A DNA stretch of 64,000 nt from Streptococcus mitis (GTDB taxonomy: Bacteria > Bacillota > Bacilli > Lactobacillales > Streptococcaceae), in contig NZ_CP028415.1 of NCBI RefSeq assembly GCF_000722765.2, positions 1,878,108-1,942,107 of the forward strand, in the 5' to 3' direction. Positions 46,937 through 58,751 of the stretch are shown here, piece by piece (the stretch's first letter is position 1; each line of letters opens with the position of its first letter). The notes beneath the pieces are model-generated. The model had not been told where the DNA came from and did not search any database. It saw only the letters and a list, made by a program, of their open reading frames with translations. Both the position numbers and the translations under genes were made by a program.

Positions 46937-48034
46937 ATGTGGCTACAAAACCTATCTCTCAAAACTTTTCGTAATTACAAAGAGACGAAAATAGACTTTA
47001 ATCCTAAATTAAATGTCTTTTTAGGACGTAATGCACAAGGAAAAACAAACATGTTAGAGGCTATCTATTTTTTAGCCTTAACACGTAGTCATCGAACTCG
47101 AACAGATAAAAATCTCATTCATTTTGATGAGGAACAACTTCATCTTTCAGGTCTTGTTCAGAAAAAAACTGGATCCATTCCCCTAGAAATCGAACTAACA
47201 CAAAAAGGCCGTGTGACAAAAGTTAATCATTTAAAACAAGCACGCCTTTCAGATTATGTAGGACACATGAATGTTGTTTTATTTGCTCCTGAAGATTTAC
47301 AACTAATTAAAGGAGCACCTTCGGTTCGACGGAAATTCATTGATATGGAACTTGGACAAATCAAGCCAATCTATTTATCTGACTTAACTAATTATAACCA
47401 CATCCTAAAACAAAGAAACACTTATCTAAAATCAGCTCAAAAAATAGATGAAACCTTTCTTTCTGTGTTGGATGATCAGCTAATTGATTATGGATGTCGT
47501 GTAATGAATCACCGCTTAGATTTCATAAAAAAACTAGAATCATTTGGTCGTAAGAAACATTTTGAACTCTCTAATCAGATTGAAGAGTTATCAATATCCT
47601 ATCAATCCTCTGTCAAGATAACTGACAAAGAAGACTTATCAGAATCTTTCAAAATTGCTTTAGAAAAAAGTAGGTCCAGAGATTTATTTAAAAAGAACAC
47701 TGGCGTCGGTCCTCATCGAGATGATATTTCTTTTTATATAAATGGGATGGACGCTAGTTTTGGAAGTCAAGGCCAACATCGTAGTCTCGTCCTCTCTATA
47801 AAATTAGCAGAAATCGAGTTAATGGAAAGTATTACTACAGAATCTCCGATATTATTGCTTGACGATGTTATGAGTGAACTTGACAACACTAGACAATTAA
47901 AATTATTAGAAACGATTTCTCATTCAATCCAAACCTTTATCACAACAACAAGCTTAGAGCATCTTCAAAATCTACCAGAAAATCTAAGTATTTTCACTAT
48001 TCAAGGTGGTAAAGTTGTTGTAAACAAAACTTGA
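46937..48034 (+). CDS. recF: DNA repair protein RecF
   Basis: A 365-residue SMC-like ATPase that helps RecA loading at gaps. Walker [10 protein letters not shown] (about 30-38), signature [11 protein letters not shown] and Walker [13 protein letters not shown] are intact. Co-transcribed with yaaA. In many bacteria recF sits beside dnaA-dnaN; here it is about 16 kb from the origin. Confidence 0.95.
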   Translation: MWLQNLSLKTFRNYKETKIDFNPKLNVFLGRNAQGKTNMLEAIYFLALTRSHRTRTDKNLIHFDEEQLHLSGLVQKKTGSIPLEIELTQKGRVTKVNHLKQARLSDYVGHMNVVLFAPEDLQLIKGAPSVRRKFIDMELGQIKPIYLSDLTNYNHILKQRNTYLKSAQKIDETFLSVLDDQLIDYGCRVMNHRLDFIKKLESFGRKKHFELSNQIEELSISYQSSVKITDKEDLSESFKIALEKSRSRDLFKKNTGVGPHRDDISFYINGMDASFGSQGQHRSLVLSIKLAEIELMESITTESPILLLDDVMSELDNTRQLKLLETISHSIQTFITTTSLEHLQNLPENLSIFTIQGGKVVVNKT

Positions 48035-48044
48035 CAATATTGTA

Positions 48045-48073
48045 AAAAAACTCCTGTTTTCGCAGGAGTTTTT
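48045..48073 (+). terminator. Bidirectional terminator between recF and guaB
   Basis: AAAAACTCCTG and CAGGAGTTTTT pair around TTTTCG, with T runs on both strands. Confidence 0.88.
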
Positions 48074-48081
48074 CATTTCTT

Positions 48082-49638
<1,557 letters not shown>

Positions 49639-49710
49639 TCAAATATTACAGGAGTAAATAAAAACTATCTTTTCTTCGAGATAGAAATGATAGTTTCTTG
49701 TAAAATAAAC

Positions 49711-50736
49711 TTAGTTAAAGTAATGAAGTCCCATTGCTCCTTTAACCTCAGATAGGGTTTGACCTGCAACTTCACGCGCTCTTTCACTACCTTTTTGAAG
49801 CATATTATAAACTTCTCCCATATCCTTAGCAAATTCAATACGGCGCTCACGAATAGGACCAAGTTCACGTTCTAATATTTCAAGTAGATAACGCTTGGTT
49901 TTCACATCACCAAGACCACCTCGTTGATAATGTTCTTTCATGTCAGTAATTTCTTGAGCATCTTCTGGACGACCGAAAACATCTAGATAATGGAAAACCA
50001 TATTTCCCTCAATCTTACCTGGATCTTCCACTCGAATATGATCTGGATCTGTATACATACTCATCACTTTTTTACGCAAAGTATCCGCATCATCAGCTAA
50101 ATAAATACCATTATTGAGTGATTTAGACATTTTAGCATTTCCATCTAAACCAGGCAAACGCCCTGCTCCCTCATTTTCTGGATAAATACCTTCCGGCTCT
50201 ACCAAGACATCACAGTTATATGCATTATTAAAAGAACGAACAATCTCGCGAGTTTGCTCAATCATTGGTTTCTGATCTGTCCCAACAGGAACATAATTAG
50301 CCTTGAAAGCTGTGATGTCAGCTGCTTGAGCTATTGGATAAACCAAGAATCCTGTCGGAATGCTTTCTCCAAATCCCTTCTGAGCAATCTCTGTCTTGAC
50401 TGTTGGATTACGCTCCAAACGTGCTAATGAAACTAGATTCATATAGTACATAGATAGTTCAGCCAACTCTGGAATTTGGCTTTGAATAAAGATAGTTGAT
50501 TTACTTGGATCCAATCCAACTGCAAGATAATCCAAAGCCACATTTCCGATAGACTCTACAATTGTTTGAGGGTCTTTAGCATGATCTGTCAAAGCTTGTT
50601 GGTCAGCCAAGAACACAAACATATCATACTTATCCTCTTCCTGTAATAATACTCGATTTTTGAGACTTCCAACATAATGTCCAATATGCAATTTTCCTGT
50701 TGGACGGTCTCCTGTTAAAATAATGGGTTTAGTCAT
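49711..50736 (-). CDS. trpS: Tryptophanyl-tRNA synthetase
   Basis: A 341-residue class I synthetase. HIGHYVGSL is the HIGH motif and KMSKSLNN the KMSKS loop. Full length. No T-box element was seen in the upstream gap, only AT-rich sequence with a small ACGAATTCGT palindrome. Confidence 0.97.
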   Translation of the reverse strand: MTKPIILTGDRPTGKLHIGHYVGSLKNRVLLQEEDKYDMFVFLADQQALTDHAKDPQTIVESIGNVALDYLAVGLDPSKSTIFIQSQIPELAELSMYYMNLVSLARLERNPTVKTEIAQKGFGESIPTGFLVYPIAQAADITAFKANYVPVGTDQKPMIEQTREIVRSFNNAYNCDVLVEPEGIYPENEGAGRLPGLDGNAKMSKSLNNGIYLADDADTLRKKVMSMYTDPDHIRVEDPGKIEGNMVFHYLDVFGRPEDAQEITDMKEHYQRGGLGDVKTKRYLLEILERELGPIRERRIEFAKDMGEVYNMLQKGSERAREVAGQTLSEVKGAMGLHYFN

Positions 50737-50883
50737 TTTGTTCTCCTTCGATATAGTCCCTTCAATTATAGCATTTTTTTAATGAAATAACTGTAATTTA
50801 TCAAAATAAATCAGCCTTGCTATTTACGAATTCGTGTAAAGTATGCTGTAAATATAATTTACACAAAATTGACAGATAAAAAT

Positions 50884-50912
50884 TTGAATATTTCCGTATT
50901 TTCTAGTAGAAT
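50884..50912 (+). promoter_or_regulatory. Promoter of the ABC-F gene
   Basis: TTGAAT (50884-50889) and TAGAAT (50907-50912) with a 17-base spacer; an AGGAGA ribosome site follows. Confidence 0.65.
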
Positions 50913-50941
50913 AAATATATTACACATATAGGAGAAAAACA

Positions 50942-52564
50942 TTGCTTACAGTATCTGATGTTTCACTACGTTTTAGTGATCGCAAACTTTTTGATGATGT
51001 CAATATCAAATTTACAGAAGGAAATACTTACGGATTAATCGGTGCTAATGGTGCCGGAAAATCTACCTTTTTAAAAATTTTAGCCGGAGATATCGAACCT
51101 ACTACTGGTCACATCTCTCTTGGTCCAGATGAACGTCTCTCTGTTCTTCGTCAAAATCACTTTGACTATGAAGATGAACGTGCCATTGATGTTGTTATCA
51201 TGGGAAATGAAAAACTTTATAGCATCATGAAAGAGAAAGATGCCATCTACATGAAGGAAGATTTCTCAGATGAGGATGGAGTGCGTGCTGCCGAACTTGA
51301 AGGAGAGTTTGCCGAGCTTGGGGGCTGGGAAGCAGAAAGTGAAGCCTCTCAACTCCTTCAAAACCTAAATATCCCAGAAGAATTGCACTATCAAAATATG
51401 AGCGAATTGGCCAACGGTGAAAAAGTAAAGGTTCTCCTCGCCAAAGCACTTTTTGGTAAACCAGATGTTCTTCTTTTAGACGAGCCGACCAATGGTTTGG
51501 ATATCCAATCTATTACTTGGTTAGAAGATTTCTTGATTGACTTTGATAACACAGTCATAGTAGTATCCCATGACCGTCACTTCTTGAATAAAGTATGTAC
51601 CCACATGGCAGACCTTGACTTTGGAAAAATCAAACTCTATGTCGGAAACTACGACTTCTGGAAGGAGTCTTCTGAACTCGCTGCTAAATTGCTAGCAGAC
51701 CGTAATGCCAAAGCAGAAGAAAAAATTAAGCAATTGCAAGAATTCGTTGCTCGTTTCTCTGCCAATGCTTCTAAATCAAGACAAGCAACATCACGTAAGA
51801 AAATGCTTGATAAGATTGAACTAGAAGAGATTGTACCATCCAGTCGTAAATATCCATTTATCAACTTTAAAGCTGAGCGTGAAATTGGTAATGATCTCTT
51901 GACAGTAGAAAATCTAACTGTAAAGATTGATGGTGAGACTATTTTAGATAATATCAGCTTTATCTTGCGTCCAGGTGATAAGACAGCGCTTATTGGACAG
52001 AATGACATCCAAACGACTGCATTAATTCGTGCAATCATGGGAGATATTGACTATGAAGGAACTGTCAAGTGGGGAGTTACAACTAGTCAATCTTACCTGC
52101 CAAAAGATAACTCAGCTGATTTTGCAGGGGGAGAATCAATTCTTGACTGGTTGCGTCAATTCGCAAGTAAAGAAGAAGATGACAATACTTTCCTACGTGG
52201 TTTCCTTGGCCGTATGCTCTTCTCTGGAGATGAAGTTAACAAACCTGTAAACGTCTTGTCAGGAGGAGAAAAAGTCCGCGTCATGCTTTCCAAACTCATG
52301 CTCTTGAAATCAAATGTTCTTGTCCTCGATGATCCAACCAATCACTTGGACCTGGAATCTATCTCAAGCTTGAACGATGGATTGAAAAACTTTAAAGAAT
52401 CAATCATCTTTGCCAGTCATGACCACGAGTTTATTCAAACTCTAGCTAACCATATCATTGTCTTGTCTAAAAATGGCGTCATCGACCGTATCGATGAAAC
52501 CTATGATGAATTCCTAGAGAATGCAGAAGTACAAGCAAAAGTTAAAGAACTTTGGAAAGACTAA
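50942..52564 (+). CDS. ABC-F family ATPase
   Basis: A 540-residue soluble protein with two nucleotide-binding domains, of the translation-factor ABC-F class (YkpA/YbiT-like). The first domain has Walker A GANGAGKST and Walker B LLLDEPTNGLD, but a LANGE signature. The second has a degenerate Walker A (GQNDIQTT) lacking the usual Gly-Lys, with LSGGEKVRV and VLDDPTNHLD. The start is a TTG at 50942 with AGGAGA seven bases upstream. Likely acts on the ribosome; there is no membrane partner. Confidence 0.9.
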   Translation: MLTVSDVSLRFSDRKLFDDVNIKFTEGNTYGLIGANGAGKSTFLKILAGDIEPTTGHISLGPDERLSVLRQNHFDYEDERAIDVVIMGNEKLYSIMKEKDAIYMKEDFSDEDGVRAAELEGEFAELGGWEAESEASQLLQNLNIPEELHYQNMSELANGEKVKVLLAKALFGKPDVLLLDEPTNGLDIQSITWLEDFLIDFDNTVIVVSHDRHFLNKVCTHMADLDFGKIKLYVGNYDFWKESSELAAKLLADRNAKAEEKIKQLQEFVARFSANASKSRQATSRKKMLDKIELEEIVPSSRKYPFINFKAEREIGNDLLTVENLTVKIDGETILDNISFILRPGDKTALIGQNDIQTTALIRAIMGDIDYEGTVKWGVTTSQSYLPKDNSADFAGGESILDWLRQFASKEEDDNTFLRGFLGRMLFSGDEVNKPVNVLSGGEKVRVMLSKLMLLKSNVLVLDDPTNHLDLESISSLNDGLKNFKESIIFASHDHEFIQTLANHIIVLSKNGVIDRIDETYDEFLENAEVQAKVKELWKD

Positions 52565-52569
52565 AAAAA

Positions 52570-52602
52570 TTCAAAACTCAGTTGGGTTAACCAGCTGAGT
52601 TT
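52570..52602 (+). terminator. Terminator of the ABC-F gene
   Basis: AAAACTCAG and CTGAGTTTT form a stem around a short internal repeat GGTTAACC. Confidence 0.75.
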
Positions 52603-52623
52603 TCTAACATTTTATGAGGTAAC

Positions 52624-55167
52624 ATGAAATTATTTTTTAAAACATATTGGACCTATTTTGTTTCTTTCATCATTCCCATAATCATTATGACAGGAGTATA
52701 TCTATCTCAAGGTATCTACTGGAATAGCGATACATCTCCATTATTAGGAGATGGGTTTCATCAATACGTTATTTTTGATGTAGCTTTACGAAATATCCTA
52801 CATGGAAATGGTAGTCTATTTTACACCTTTACAAGTGGCCTCGGATTAAATTTCTATGCCCTATCTAGTTATTACTTGGGAAGTTTCCTTTCACCTCTAG
52901 TTTACTTTTTTTATCTGTCGAATATGCCAGATGCTGTCTATCTGACAACTCTCTTAAAATTTGGATTGATTGGTTTGTCAACTTACTTTAGTTTAAATAA
53001 ATTATTTCAATCGATTACTAAGCCTTTAAAACTAGGTTTATCTACTTCCTATGCTCTAATGAGTTTCACTGTCAGTCAATTAGAGATAAAAACCTGGCTA
53101 GATATTTTTATCTTGATTCCTTTAATTATAACTGGTTTACAGCTACTGATAACTGAAAAGAAATCCCTATTGTACTTTACAAGTCTGTCAATCTTATTTA
53201 TCCAAAACTATTATTTTGGCTATATGACAGTATTGTTTCTTATTTTCTGGTATCTCTGTCAAATTTCGTGGGACTTTAAGACTCGAAAATCATCTTTTCT
53301 TGATTTCATAATCACCTCCGTTTTAGCTGGTATGACTAGTTTGATTATGACTCTTCCCACTCTGTTTGATTTACAGACACATGGGGAAAAATTAACTGAA
53401 ATTACAAAGTTTCAAACTGAAAGTAGCTGGTATCTTGATCTCTTTGCTAAACAATTCATTGGTTCCTTTGACACAACAAAGTATGGGGCCATCCCAATGA
53501 TTTTTGTTGGACTACTTCCCTTTATTTTGACCATTTTATTTTTTACGCTGAAATCTATTAAGTTTCACGTGAAACTTATCTATGCAATCTTCTTTACATT
53601 TCTAATTGCAAGCTTTTATATTGAAGCTCTTGATTTATTTTGGCAAGGCATGCATACTCCAAACATGTTTTTACATCGCTATGCTTGGATTTTCTCTACC
53701 TTGTTAATTTACACAGCAGCAGAAGTCTTAAATCGTCTGAAAGAAATTAAAATCTGGAATTTTTTAGTTTCGCTTTTTCTTATAGTAACAGGATTTTTAG
53801 CTACCATCTATCTAAAATCACATTATTCTTTTTTAACAGATTTGAATATCCTACTGACTCTTGAATTTTTAGTTGTCTATTCTCTTTTACTCCTTGCGGT
53901 TATCAAAAAATTTATTTCTGTGAATCTGTTTGCCATTCTAATTTCTTTATTTATAATGATTGAAGTGAGTTTAAATGCTTCATCTCAAATAGACGGAATT
54001 GCTAAGGAATGGGGATTTGCTTCTCGAAGTGCTTATAGTCGAGATATCCCAGCTATGGAATCTTTCTCAACATATATCGGAAATCAATTTACTCGTACTG
54101 AAAAACTACAAACTCAGACAGGAAATGACAGTATGAAATTCAACTACAATGGAATATCTCAATTTTCATCTGTTCGAAATCGTTCAGCAAGCTCTACTTT
54201 GGATAAACTTGGGTTTAGATCCTCTGGGACCAATCTCAATCTCCGCTATGCCAATAATAGTATTTTAGCTGATAGTTTATTTGGCATCCAGTACAATATC
54301 TCAGAAAACCCTATTGATAAGTATGGTTTCCAAGTTGTATATCAAAAAGATAATCTTGCCCTATATGAAAATCAATTCTCTCTTCCGATTGCATTTGCTA
54401 GTCAATTTGTTTACAATGATGTCAAGTTCAATGAACATACTTTAGATAATCAAGCCTCGTTTTTAAATCAACTTGCTAACGTCGATTTTGATTATTTTTC
54501 TCCAATCCCTTATGACAAAACAGAAAATACTGATGATTTGATTAGTGTTACAAGTTCTTCAAATGAGGATGCAGCAATCCAGTATCAAATTGAAGTACCA
54601 GAAAACAGCCAAGTTTATCTTTCTTTCACAAATCTTCACTTTTCTAATGATAAACAAAAGAAGGTTGATATCCTTGTAAATGGAGAAAAGAAAACTTTTA
54701 CAACTGATAATGTCTTCTCCTTCTTTAATCTAGGCTATACAAAAGAGAAAAAGACTTTCAATATCAATGTTAGTTTCCCTGGAAATTCACAAGTATCATT
54801 TGAATCTCCTACCTTCTATCGTTTAGATACCCAAACTTTAACTGAGGCAATTCAAAAAATCAAAGAACAACCTGTCACAATATCAACTTCTAAAAACAAG
54901 GTTTTTGCTACATATGATGTCCAACAAGATACATCTATTTTTTTCACCATTCCTTATGACAAAGGTTGGTCTGCCTACCAAGATGGTAAGAAAATAGAAA
55001 TTAAACAAGCTCAAACTGGATTTATGAAAGTTGACGTTCCCAAGGGGAAAGGAACTATTACACTTTCCTTCATTCCCAATGGTTTTATTGCTGGAGCAAT
55101 TTGTTCCTTTACTTCTCTCTTACTATTTGGAACCTATAATCACAGACGAAAGTCATCTAAGGCATAA
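52624..55167 (+). CDS. YfhO-family polytopic membrane protein
   Basis: An 847-residue membrane protein with about 12-14 helices in residues 10-450 and near the C terminus (about 815-835), with a large extracytoplasmic domain in between. The YfhO family has a GT-C glycosyltransferase-like topology and has been tied to lipoteichoic acid glycosylation in Bacillus. The DGFHQYVIFD segment after the first helix is consistent with a catalytic loop. Contains a parS palindrome at 53561-53576. Preceded by a GAGGTA ribosome site. Confidence 0.8.
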   Translation: MKLFFKTYWTYFVSFIIPIIIMTGVYLSQGIYWNSDTSPLLGDGFHQYVIFDVALRNILHGNGSLFYTFTSGLGLNFYALSSYYLGSFLSPLVYFFYLSNMPDAVYLTTLLKFGLIGLSTYFSLNKLFQSITKPLKLGLSTSYALMSFTVSQLEIKTWLDIFILIPLIITGLQLLITEKKSLLYFTSLSILFIQNYYFGYMTVLFLIFWYLCQISWDFKTRKSSFLDFIITSVLAGMTSLIMTLPTLFDLQTHGEKLTEITKFQTESSWYLDLFAKQFIGSFDTTKYGAIPMIFVGLLPFILTILFFTLKSIKFHVKLIYAIFFTFLIASFYIEALDLFWQGMHTPNMFLHRYAWIFSTLLIYTAAEVLNRLKEIKIWNFLVSLFLIVTGFLATIYLKSHYSFLTDLNILLTLEFLVVYSLLLLAVIKKFISVNLFAILISLFIMIEVSLNASSQIDGIAKEWGFASRSAYSRDIPAMESFSTYIGNQFTRTEKLQTQTGNDSMKFNYNGISQFSSVRNRSASSTLDKLGFRSSGTNLNLRYANNSILADSLFGIQYNISENPIDKYGFQVVYQKDNLALYENQFSLPIAFASQFVYNDVKFNEHTLDNQASFLNQLANVDFDYFSPIPYDKTENTDDLISVTSSSNEDAAIQYQIEVPENSQVYLSFTNLHFSNDKQKKVDILVNGEKKTFTTDNVFSFFNLGYTKEKKTFNINVSFPGNSQVSFESPTFYRLDTQTLTEAIQKIKEQPVTISTSKNKVFATYDVQQDTSIFFTIPYDKGWSAYQDGKKIEIKQAQTGFMKVDVPKGKGTITLSFIPNGFIAGAICSFTSLLLFGTYNHRRKSSKA
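53561..53576. other. parS site in the yfhO-type gene
   Basis: AGTTTCACGTGAAACT is a perfect 16-base palindrome with the parS core GTTTCACGTGAAAC. Confidence 0.88.
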
Positions 55168-55199
55168 AAAATCGACCAATTAATCGGTCGATTTTTTTA
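55168..55199 (+). terminator. Bidirectional terminator
   Basis: AAAATCGACC and GGTCGATTTT pair around AATTAATC; T runs on both strands end the two convergent genes. Confidence 0.88.
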
Positions 55200-57839
55200 A
55201 TCTTCTTCCATTTTCTTAGGTTGATAGGCTAGCATACCTAAACCAGTAAATAGGGCTAATATCACGGCAAGGAAAACGACTTGATGATGAATATTTCCTG
55301 TCATAGAGATTGTTTGTCGTAATCCCGAAACTGAATAACTCATTGGTAACCAGGGATTAATAGCTCTAAAGAAATCATTTGTCAAGGCAAGTGGATAAGT
55401 ACCTGCACTTGATGCTAACTGTAATAAAAGCAAAATAAGAGAAAAGAAAGCTCCTATACGGCTATTCCATGTTGTTAAAGCGGTCACCATGGACATGAAT
55501 ACTAAACTTGTTAGGATAATGAGAATAAATGTTCTCATCTCATGATTTGCAGTTAAACCAATAAGATGAACTCCTCCATATACCAAAATTCCTGCTAAAA
55601 CAGCTATAATACCATTTATTTCAGCTCGAGATTTCAACCAAGCCCAACGGCTATCCGGATGACGTCCTGAAGGTAACTTCGCAAAGATCATATTCGTTGA
55701 TATTGCTGCAACAAAAAGAGCAACTGATATCATATAAGGAGACATTGCAATTCCATTTACAGGAACTTGATCATTGTCTGTTTTTGAAAGATTGAGTGGA
55801 TTTGACAAAATCTCTGCATTTTTAGATTCCGTAGATGATGATTTGAGTTGATCACTAGCATTACTTAGTCCTTGTCCTAAAGAAGCAACTCCTGTCTGTA
55901 AACCTTCCAATCCAGAAGTTAACTTTGTTCCACCTTCTGCTAGTTTCCCAACTCCATCTGCCAATTTATTAGCTCCACTTTCTAATTGAGAAGCACCTGA
56001 AATTAACTGACTGGATTTGTCAGCTAGTTGGCTAGAGCCTGACTGCAATTTATCAACTCCTGCTATCAATTCTTGACTCTTTTGATTCAATTGGTTAGAG
56101 CCAGTTGATAATTTTTCAATACCAGACACTAATTCTGGAGTTTTTTCAACTAATTGACCAACTCCTGCTGTCAATTTAGAAGATTTTTGTGTCAAGGTAG
56201 TTGAGCCTGAAACTAATTGGTCCAAACTACCTGTCAAGGTGGAATTCTTTTCACTTAGTTGACTTGCGCCCTGAGAAACTTTATCAACACCTGCAGTATA
56301 TGCGTTTACCCCCGATGTAATAGACTGACTAGCAGGAACTAATTTACTCGTCAATGTTCCCTGTATCTCTGTTAATCCACTTGACAATCCTGTCAAAGAA
56401 GTAGAAGCAATAGGTAATACTTGATTAGCTTGATTTTTTAATGTCGAAAGATTAGAAGATTGATTTTGTAAGTTTTCTAAACTTCCCTGTAAACCTTGAA
56501 CTAAAGCTACAATTGACTGTGCTAATTGAATACTATCAGTCGAATTTTGAGATACAGAAGCACTTATTTCAGCTCGTTGCTCACTTGTCAAAGATTGATA
56601 AGCTGCTGTCGATTGAATATTGGCTAATGTAGTCGCTTTATCAGACTGAGCACTTGCTAACATTTGATTAGAAAGAGATACTATACTTGATAAAACAGAA
56701 TCTAAGTGTTTTGTATCTCCAACATCAATATTTTGAATGGCTTGATTTAACTGATTCAGACCAGAAGATAATTGATTAATTTGATCTTTTTGCTCAGACG
56801 AAGCATCTAACTTGCTAGAAAGTTGTTGAATCCCTTCACTTAATTGCTCCACCCCCATTCGAAGTGTAGCTGATTGATTGGATAACTGATTAGCACCTGT
56901 TGCAAGATTTCCCACTCCATTTGTATAGGCACTAACACCAGATGAAAATTGATTAAGACCAGTATTGAGCTGAGAAACACCGCCAGTATAGGCCTCTACA
57001 CCAGTATATAATTGATTGATTCCCCCTACTAATTCAGGACTTTTAGAAGATAATTGACCTAACCCACTATCTAATTGACTCACTGCACCAGTATATGTAA
57101 CTAAACCACTATTAAAATTCCCTAAGCCAAGATGAAGTTGTTCAACACCAGAGACATAAGAGGATAATCCTTTAGTAAACTGCTCCGTTCCATTTGAAAA
57201 TGTTAAACTTGAATCTGCTAAATAGTGTAGGTTAGTAGTTAATGTTTGACTTCCTGCCACTAACTGATTCGCTCCATCAGTTAATTTTTCACTACCAGAA
57301 GCTGCTTGACTCATGCCATCCTTTAAATCGACCATTTTGTTGAATAAAGCTTTAGTATAGGTCTCGGTTACATTGGTAGAAACACTCTGCTTTAATTGTG
57401 TCATAGCAGAATCACTCATCTTGCTTGCAATAAAGCTATGACCACTTGAAGTCTGATAATCGATTTGCATTTGCTCTGGATGATACGTTAAAATAGAAGC
57501 TGCTTTTTCAGATAAATCACTTGGTAAAGTGACTACCATATAGTAATCGCCATTTTCTAAACCCTTCTTACCTTCTTCTTCATCTACAAAATGAAAATCC
57601 AAGGTTTTATTTTCTTTTAAATTGGTCACCATGTCTTTTCCTATAGACATGCTATTACCATTATAGGAAGCCTCTTTATCATTATTGACAACTGCCACAG
57701 GTAAGTCAGACAATTGACCATATGGATCCCACATTGAGGACAAAAATATGATATTGTACAGAGCTGGAATAAGAGAAATCCCTATTATGACAATAATAAA
57801 GATTGGTTTTTTAAAAATTGCTTTCCATTCTTTAAACAT
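55197..57839 (-). CDS. YhgE/Pip-type membrane protein
   Basis: An 880-residue protein with one N-terminal helix (about 10-30), a very long extracytoplasmic region (about 35-660) and five to six C-terminal helices, the layout of YhgE/Pip proteins (ABC-2-like permease fold). The middle is built from many repeats of about 11-28 residues such as GxxQLxxGxxxL. Related proteins serve as phage receptor (Pip) or in type VII-like secretion. Start set at 57839 because AAAGGAG lies just upstream. Divergent from a TetR gene that probably represses it. Confidence 0.85.
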   Translation of the reverse strand: MFKEWKAIFKKPIFIIVIIGISLIPALYNIIFLSSMWDPYGQLSDLPVAVVNNDKEASYNGNSMSIGKDMVTNLKENKTLDFHFVDEEEGKKGLENGDYYMVVTLPSDLSEKAASILTYHPEQMQIDYQTSSGHSFIASKMSDSAMTQLKQSVSTNVTETYTKALFNKMVDLKDGMSQAASGSEKLTDGANQLVAGSQTLTTNLHYLADSSLTFSNGTEQFTKGLSSYVSGVEQLHLGLGNFNSGLVTYTGAVSQLDSGLGQLSSKSPELVGGINQLYTGVEAYTGGVSQLNTGLNQFSSGVSAYTNGVGNLATGANQLSNQSATLRMGVEQLSEGIQQLSSKLDASSEQKDQINQLSSGLNQLNQAIQNIDVGDTKHLDSVLSSIVSLSNQMLASAQSDKATTLANIQSTAAYQSLTSEQRAEISASVSQNSTDSIQLAQSIVALVQGLQGSLENLQNQSSNLSTLKNQANQVLPIASTSLTGLSSGLTEIQGTLTSKLVPASQSITSGVNAYTAGVDKVSQGASQLSEKNSTLTGSLDQLVSGSTTLTQKSSKLTAGVGQLVEKTPELVSGIEKLSTGSNQLNQKSQELIAGVDKLQSGSSQLADKSSQLISGASQLESGANKLADGVGKLAEGGTKLTSGLEGLQTGVASLGQGLSNASDQLKSSSTESKNAEILSNPLNLSKTDNDQVPVNGIAMSPYMISVALFVAAISTNMIFAKLPSGRHPDSRWAWLKSRAEINGIIAVLAGILVYGGVHLIGLTANHEMRTFILIILTSLVFMSMVTALTTWNSRIGAFFSLILLLLQLASSAGTYPLALTNDFFRAINPWLPMSYSVSGLRQTISMTGNIHHQVVFLAVILALFTGLGMLAYQPKKMEED

Positions 57840-57853
57840 AGTTTCTCCTTTTT

Positions 57854-57868
57854 TAAACATATTGTCTA
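57854..57868. promoter_or_regulatory. Putative TetR operator, YhgE side
   Basis: TAAACATATTGTCTA matches the second site at 57931-57945 in 13 of 15 positions and lies just ahead of the YhgE start. Confidence 0.55.
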
Positions 57869-57930
57869 AAATTTTGATATAATAGATTATACATTAAAAA
57901 ATCTAAATTACAAGATAAAAAATCCATTTT

Positions 57931-57945
57931 TAGACATATAGTCTA
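57931..57945. promoter_or_regulatory. Putative TetR operator, regulator side
   Basis: TAGACATATAGTCTA is a perfect inverted repeat 22 bases before the TetR start codon, in the expected position for autoregulation. Confidence 0.65.
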
Positions 57946-57966
57946 ATTTGTTTACAAGGAGGAAAT

Positions 57967-58509
57967 ATGCAAGAAAGTAACAAACGCTTAAAAACAAAGC
58001 GAACTATTGAAAATGCTATGGTACAATTACTCATGGAACAGCCATTTGATCAAATTTCTACTGTCAAGCTAGCAGAAAAAGCCGGAATTAGTCGTTCCAG
58101 CTTCTATACTCACTATAAAGATAAGTATGATATGATTGAGCACTATCAAAGCAAGCTATTCCATACATTTGAATATATTTTTCAAAAACATGCTCATCAC
58201 AAAAGAGATGCTATTTTAGAAGTATTTGAATATCTAGAGTCAGAACCACTCCTGGCTGCTCTTCTTTCTGAAAATGGGACCAAAGAAATCCAAAATTTCT
58301 TACGAAATAAACTTCATATCATGCTCAGCACAGATTTACAAAAACGCTTTATGCAACTGAATCTCAATACCACTGAATTAGAATATAGTAGCATCTATCT
58401 AACTCACGCACTTTTTGGTGTCTGCCAAACTTGGATTGCACATGGAAAAAAAGAAAGTCCTCAAGAAATAACAGACTTCCTTATGAAGATGCTTGGTGAT
58501 ATAAATTGA
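57967..58509 (+). CDS. TetR/AcrR-family regulator
   Basis: A 180-residue repressor. The N-terminal helix-turn-helix reads STVKLAEKAGISRSSFYTHY (about 29-48), and the rest is the helical ligand-binding domain. An AGGAGG site precedes the ATG. Divergent from the YhgE/Pip gene with two similar 15-base operator candidates between them, so it most likely represses that gene and itself. Inducer unknown. Confidence 0.9.
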   Translation: MQESNKRLKTKRTIENAMVQLLMEQPFDQISTVKLAEKAGISRSSFYTHYKDKYDMIEHYQSKLFHTFEYIFQKHAHHKRDAILEVFEYLESEPLLAALLSENGTKEIQNFLRNKLHIMLSTDLQKRFMQLNLNTTELEYSSIYLTHALFGVCQTWIAHGKKESPQEITDFLMKMLGDIN

Positions 58510-58514
58510 TACAA

Positions 58515-58545
58515 AAAAGGGAACAACACTATGTTCCCTTTTATC
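58515..58545. terminator. Bidirectional terminator between TetR gene and tRNA-Asn
   Basis: AAAGGGAACA and TGTTCCCTTT form a stem with T-rich flanks on both strands. Confidence 0.85.
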
Positions 58546-58549
58546 TATA

Positions 58550-58623
58550 CTCCGCCAGTAGGACTCGAACCTACGACATCATGATTAACAGTCATGCGCT
58601 ACTACCAACTGAGCTATGGCGGA
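58550..58623 (-). tRNA. tRNA-Asn(GTT)
   Basis: A 74-base cloverleaf on the minus strand. Acceptor arm TCCGCCA pairs with TGGCGGA, the anticodon is GTT in the loop CTGTTAA, and the T-loop reads GGTTCGAGTCC. No CCA is encoded. Confidence 0.96.
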
Positions 58624-58628
58624 TAAAA

Positions 58629-58700
58629 TAGTCCGTACGGGATTCGAACCCGTGTTACCGCCGTGAAAAGGCGGTGTCTTAACCCCTTGACCAACGGACC
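58629..58700 (-). tRNA. tRNA-Glu(TTC)
   Basis: A 72-base cloverleaf on the minus strand with acceptor GGTCCGT, anticodon TTC in CTTTTCA and T-arm CGGGTTCGAATCCCG. Five bases separate it from tRNA-Asn, so both come from one transcript, possibly also fed by comCDE read-through. Confidence 0.96.
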
Positions 58701-58751
58701 TTCTATCTGTAGCAGATATAACCATTATATCAATTTCTTGCTAATTGTCAA

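Noticed and set aside
50820..50883. T-box or other leader upstream of trpS or the ABC-F gene
   Set aside because: The region has short AT-rich inverted repeats but none of the conserved T-box sequence (AGGGTGGNACCGCG).
55900..57300. Tandem DNA repeat or CRISPR-like array within the YhgE gene
   Set aside because: The repetition is at protein level with variable unit length and diverged bases; there are no uniform spacers.
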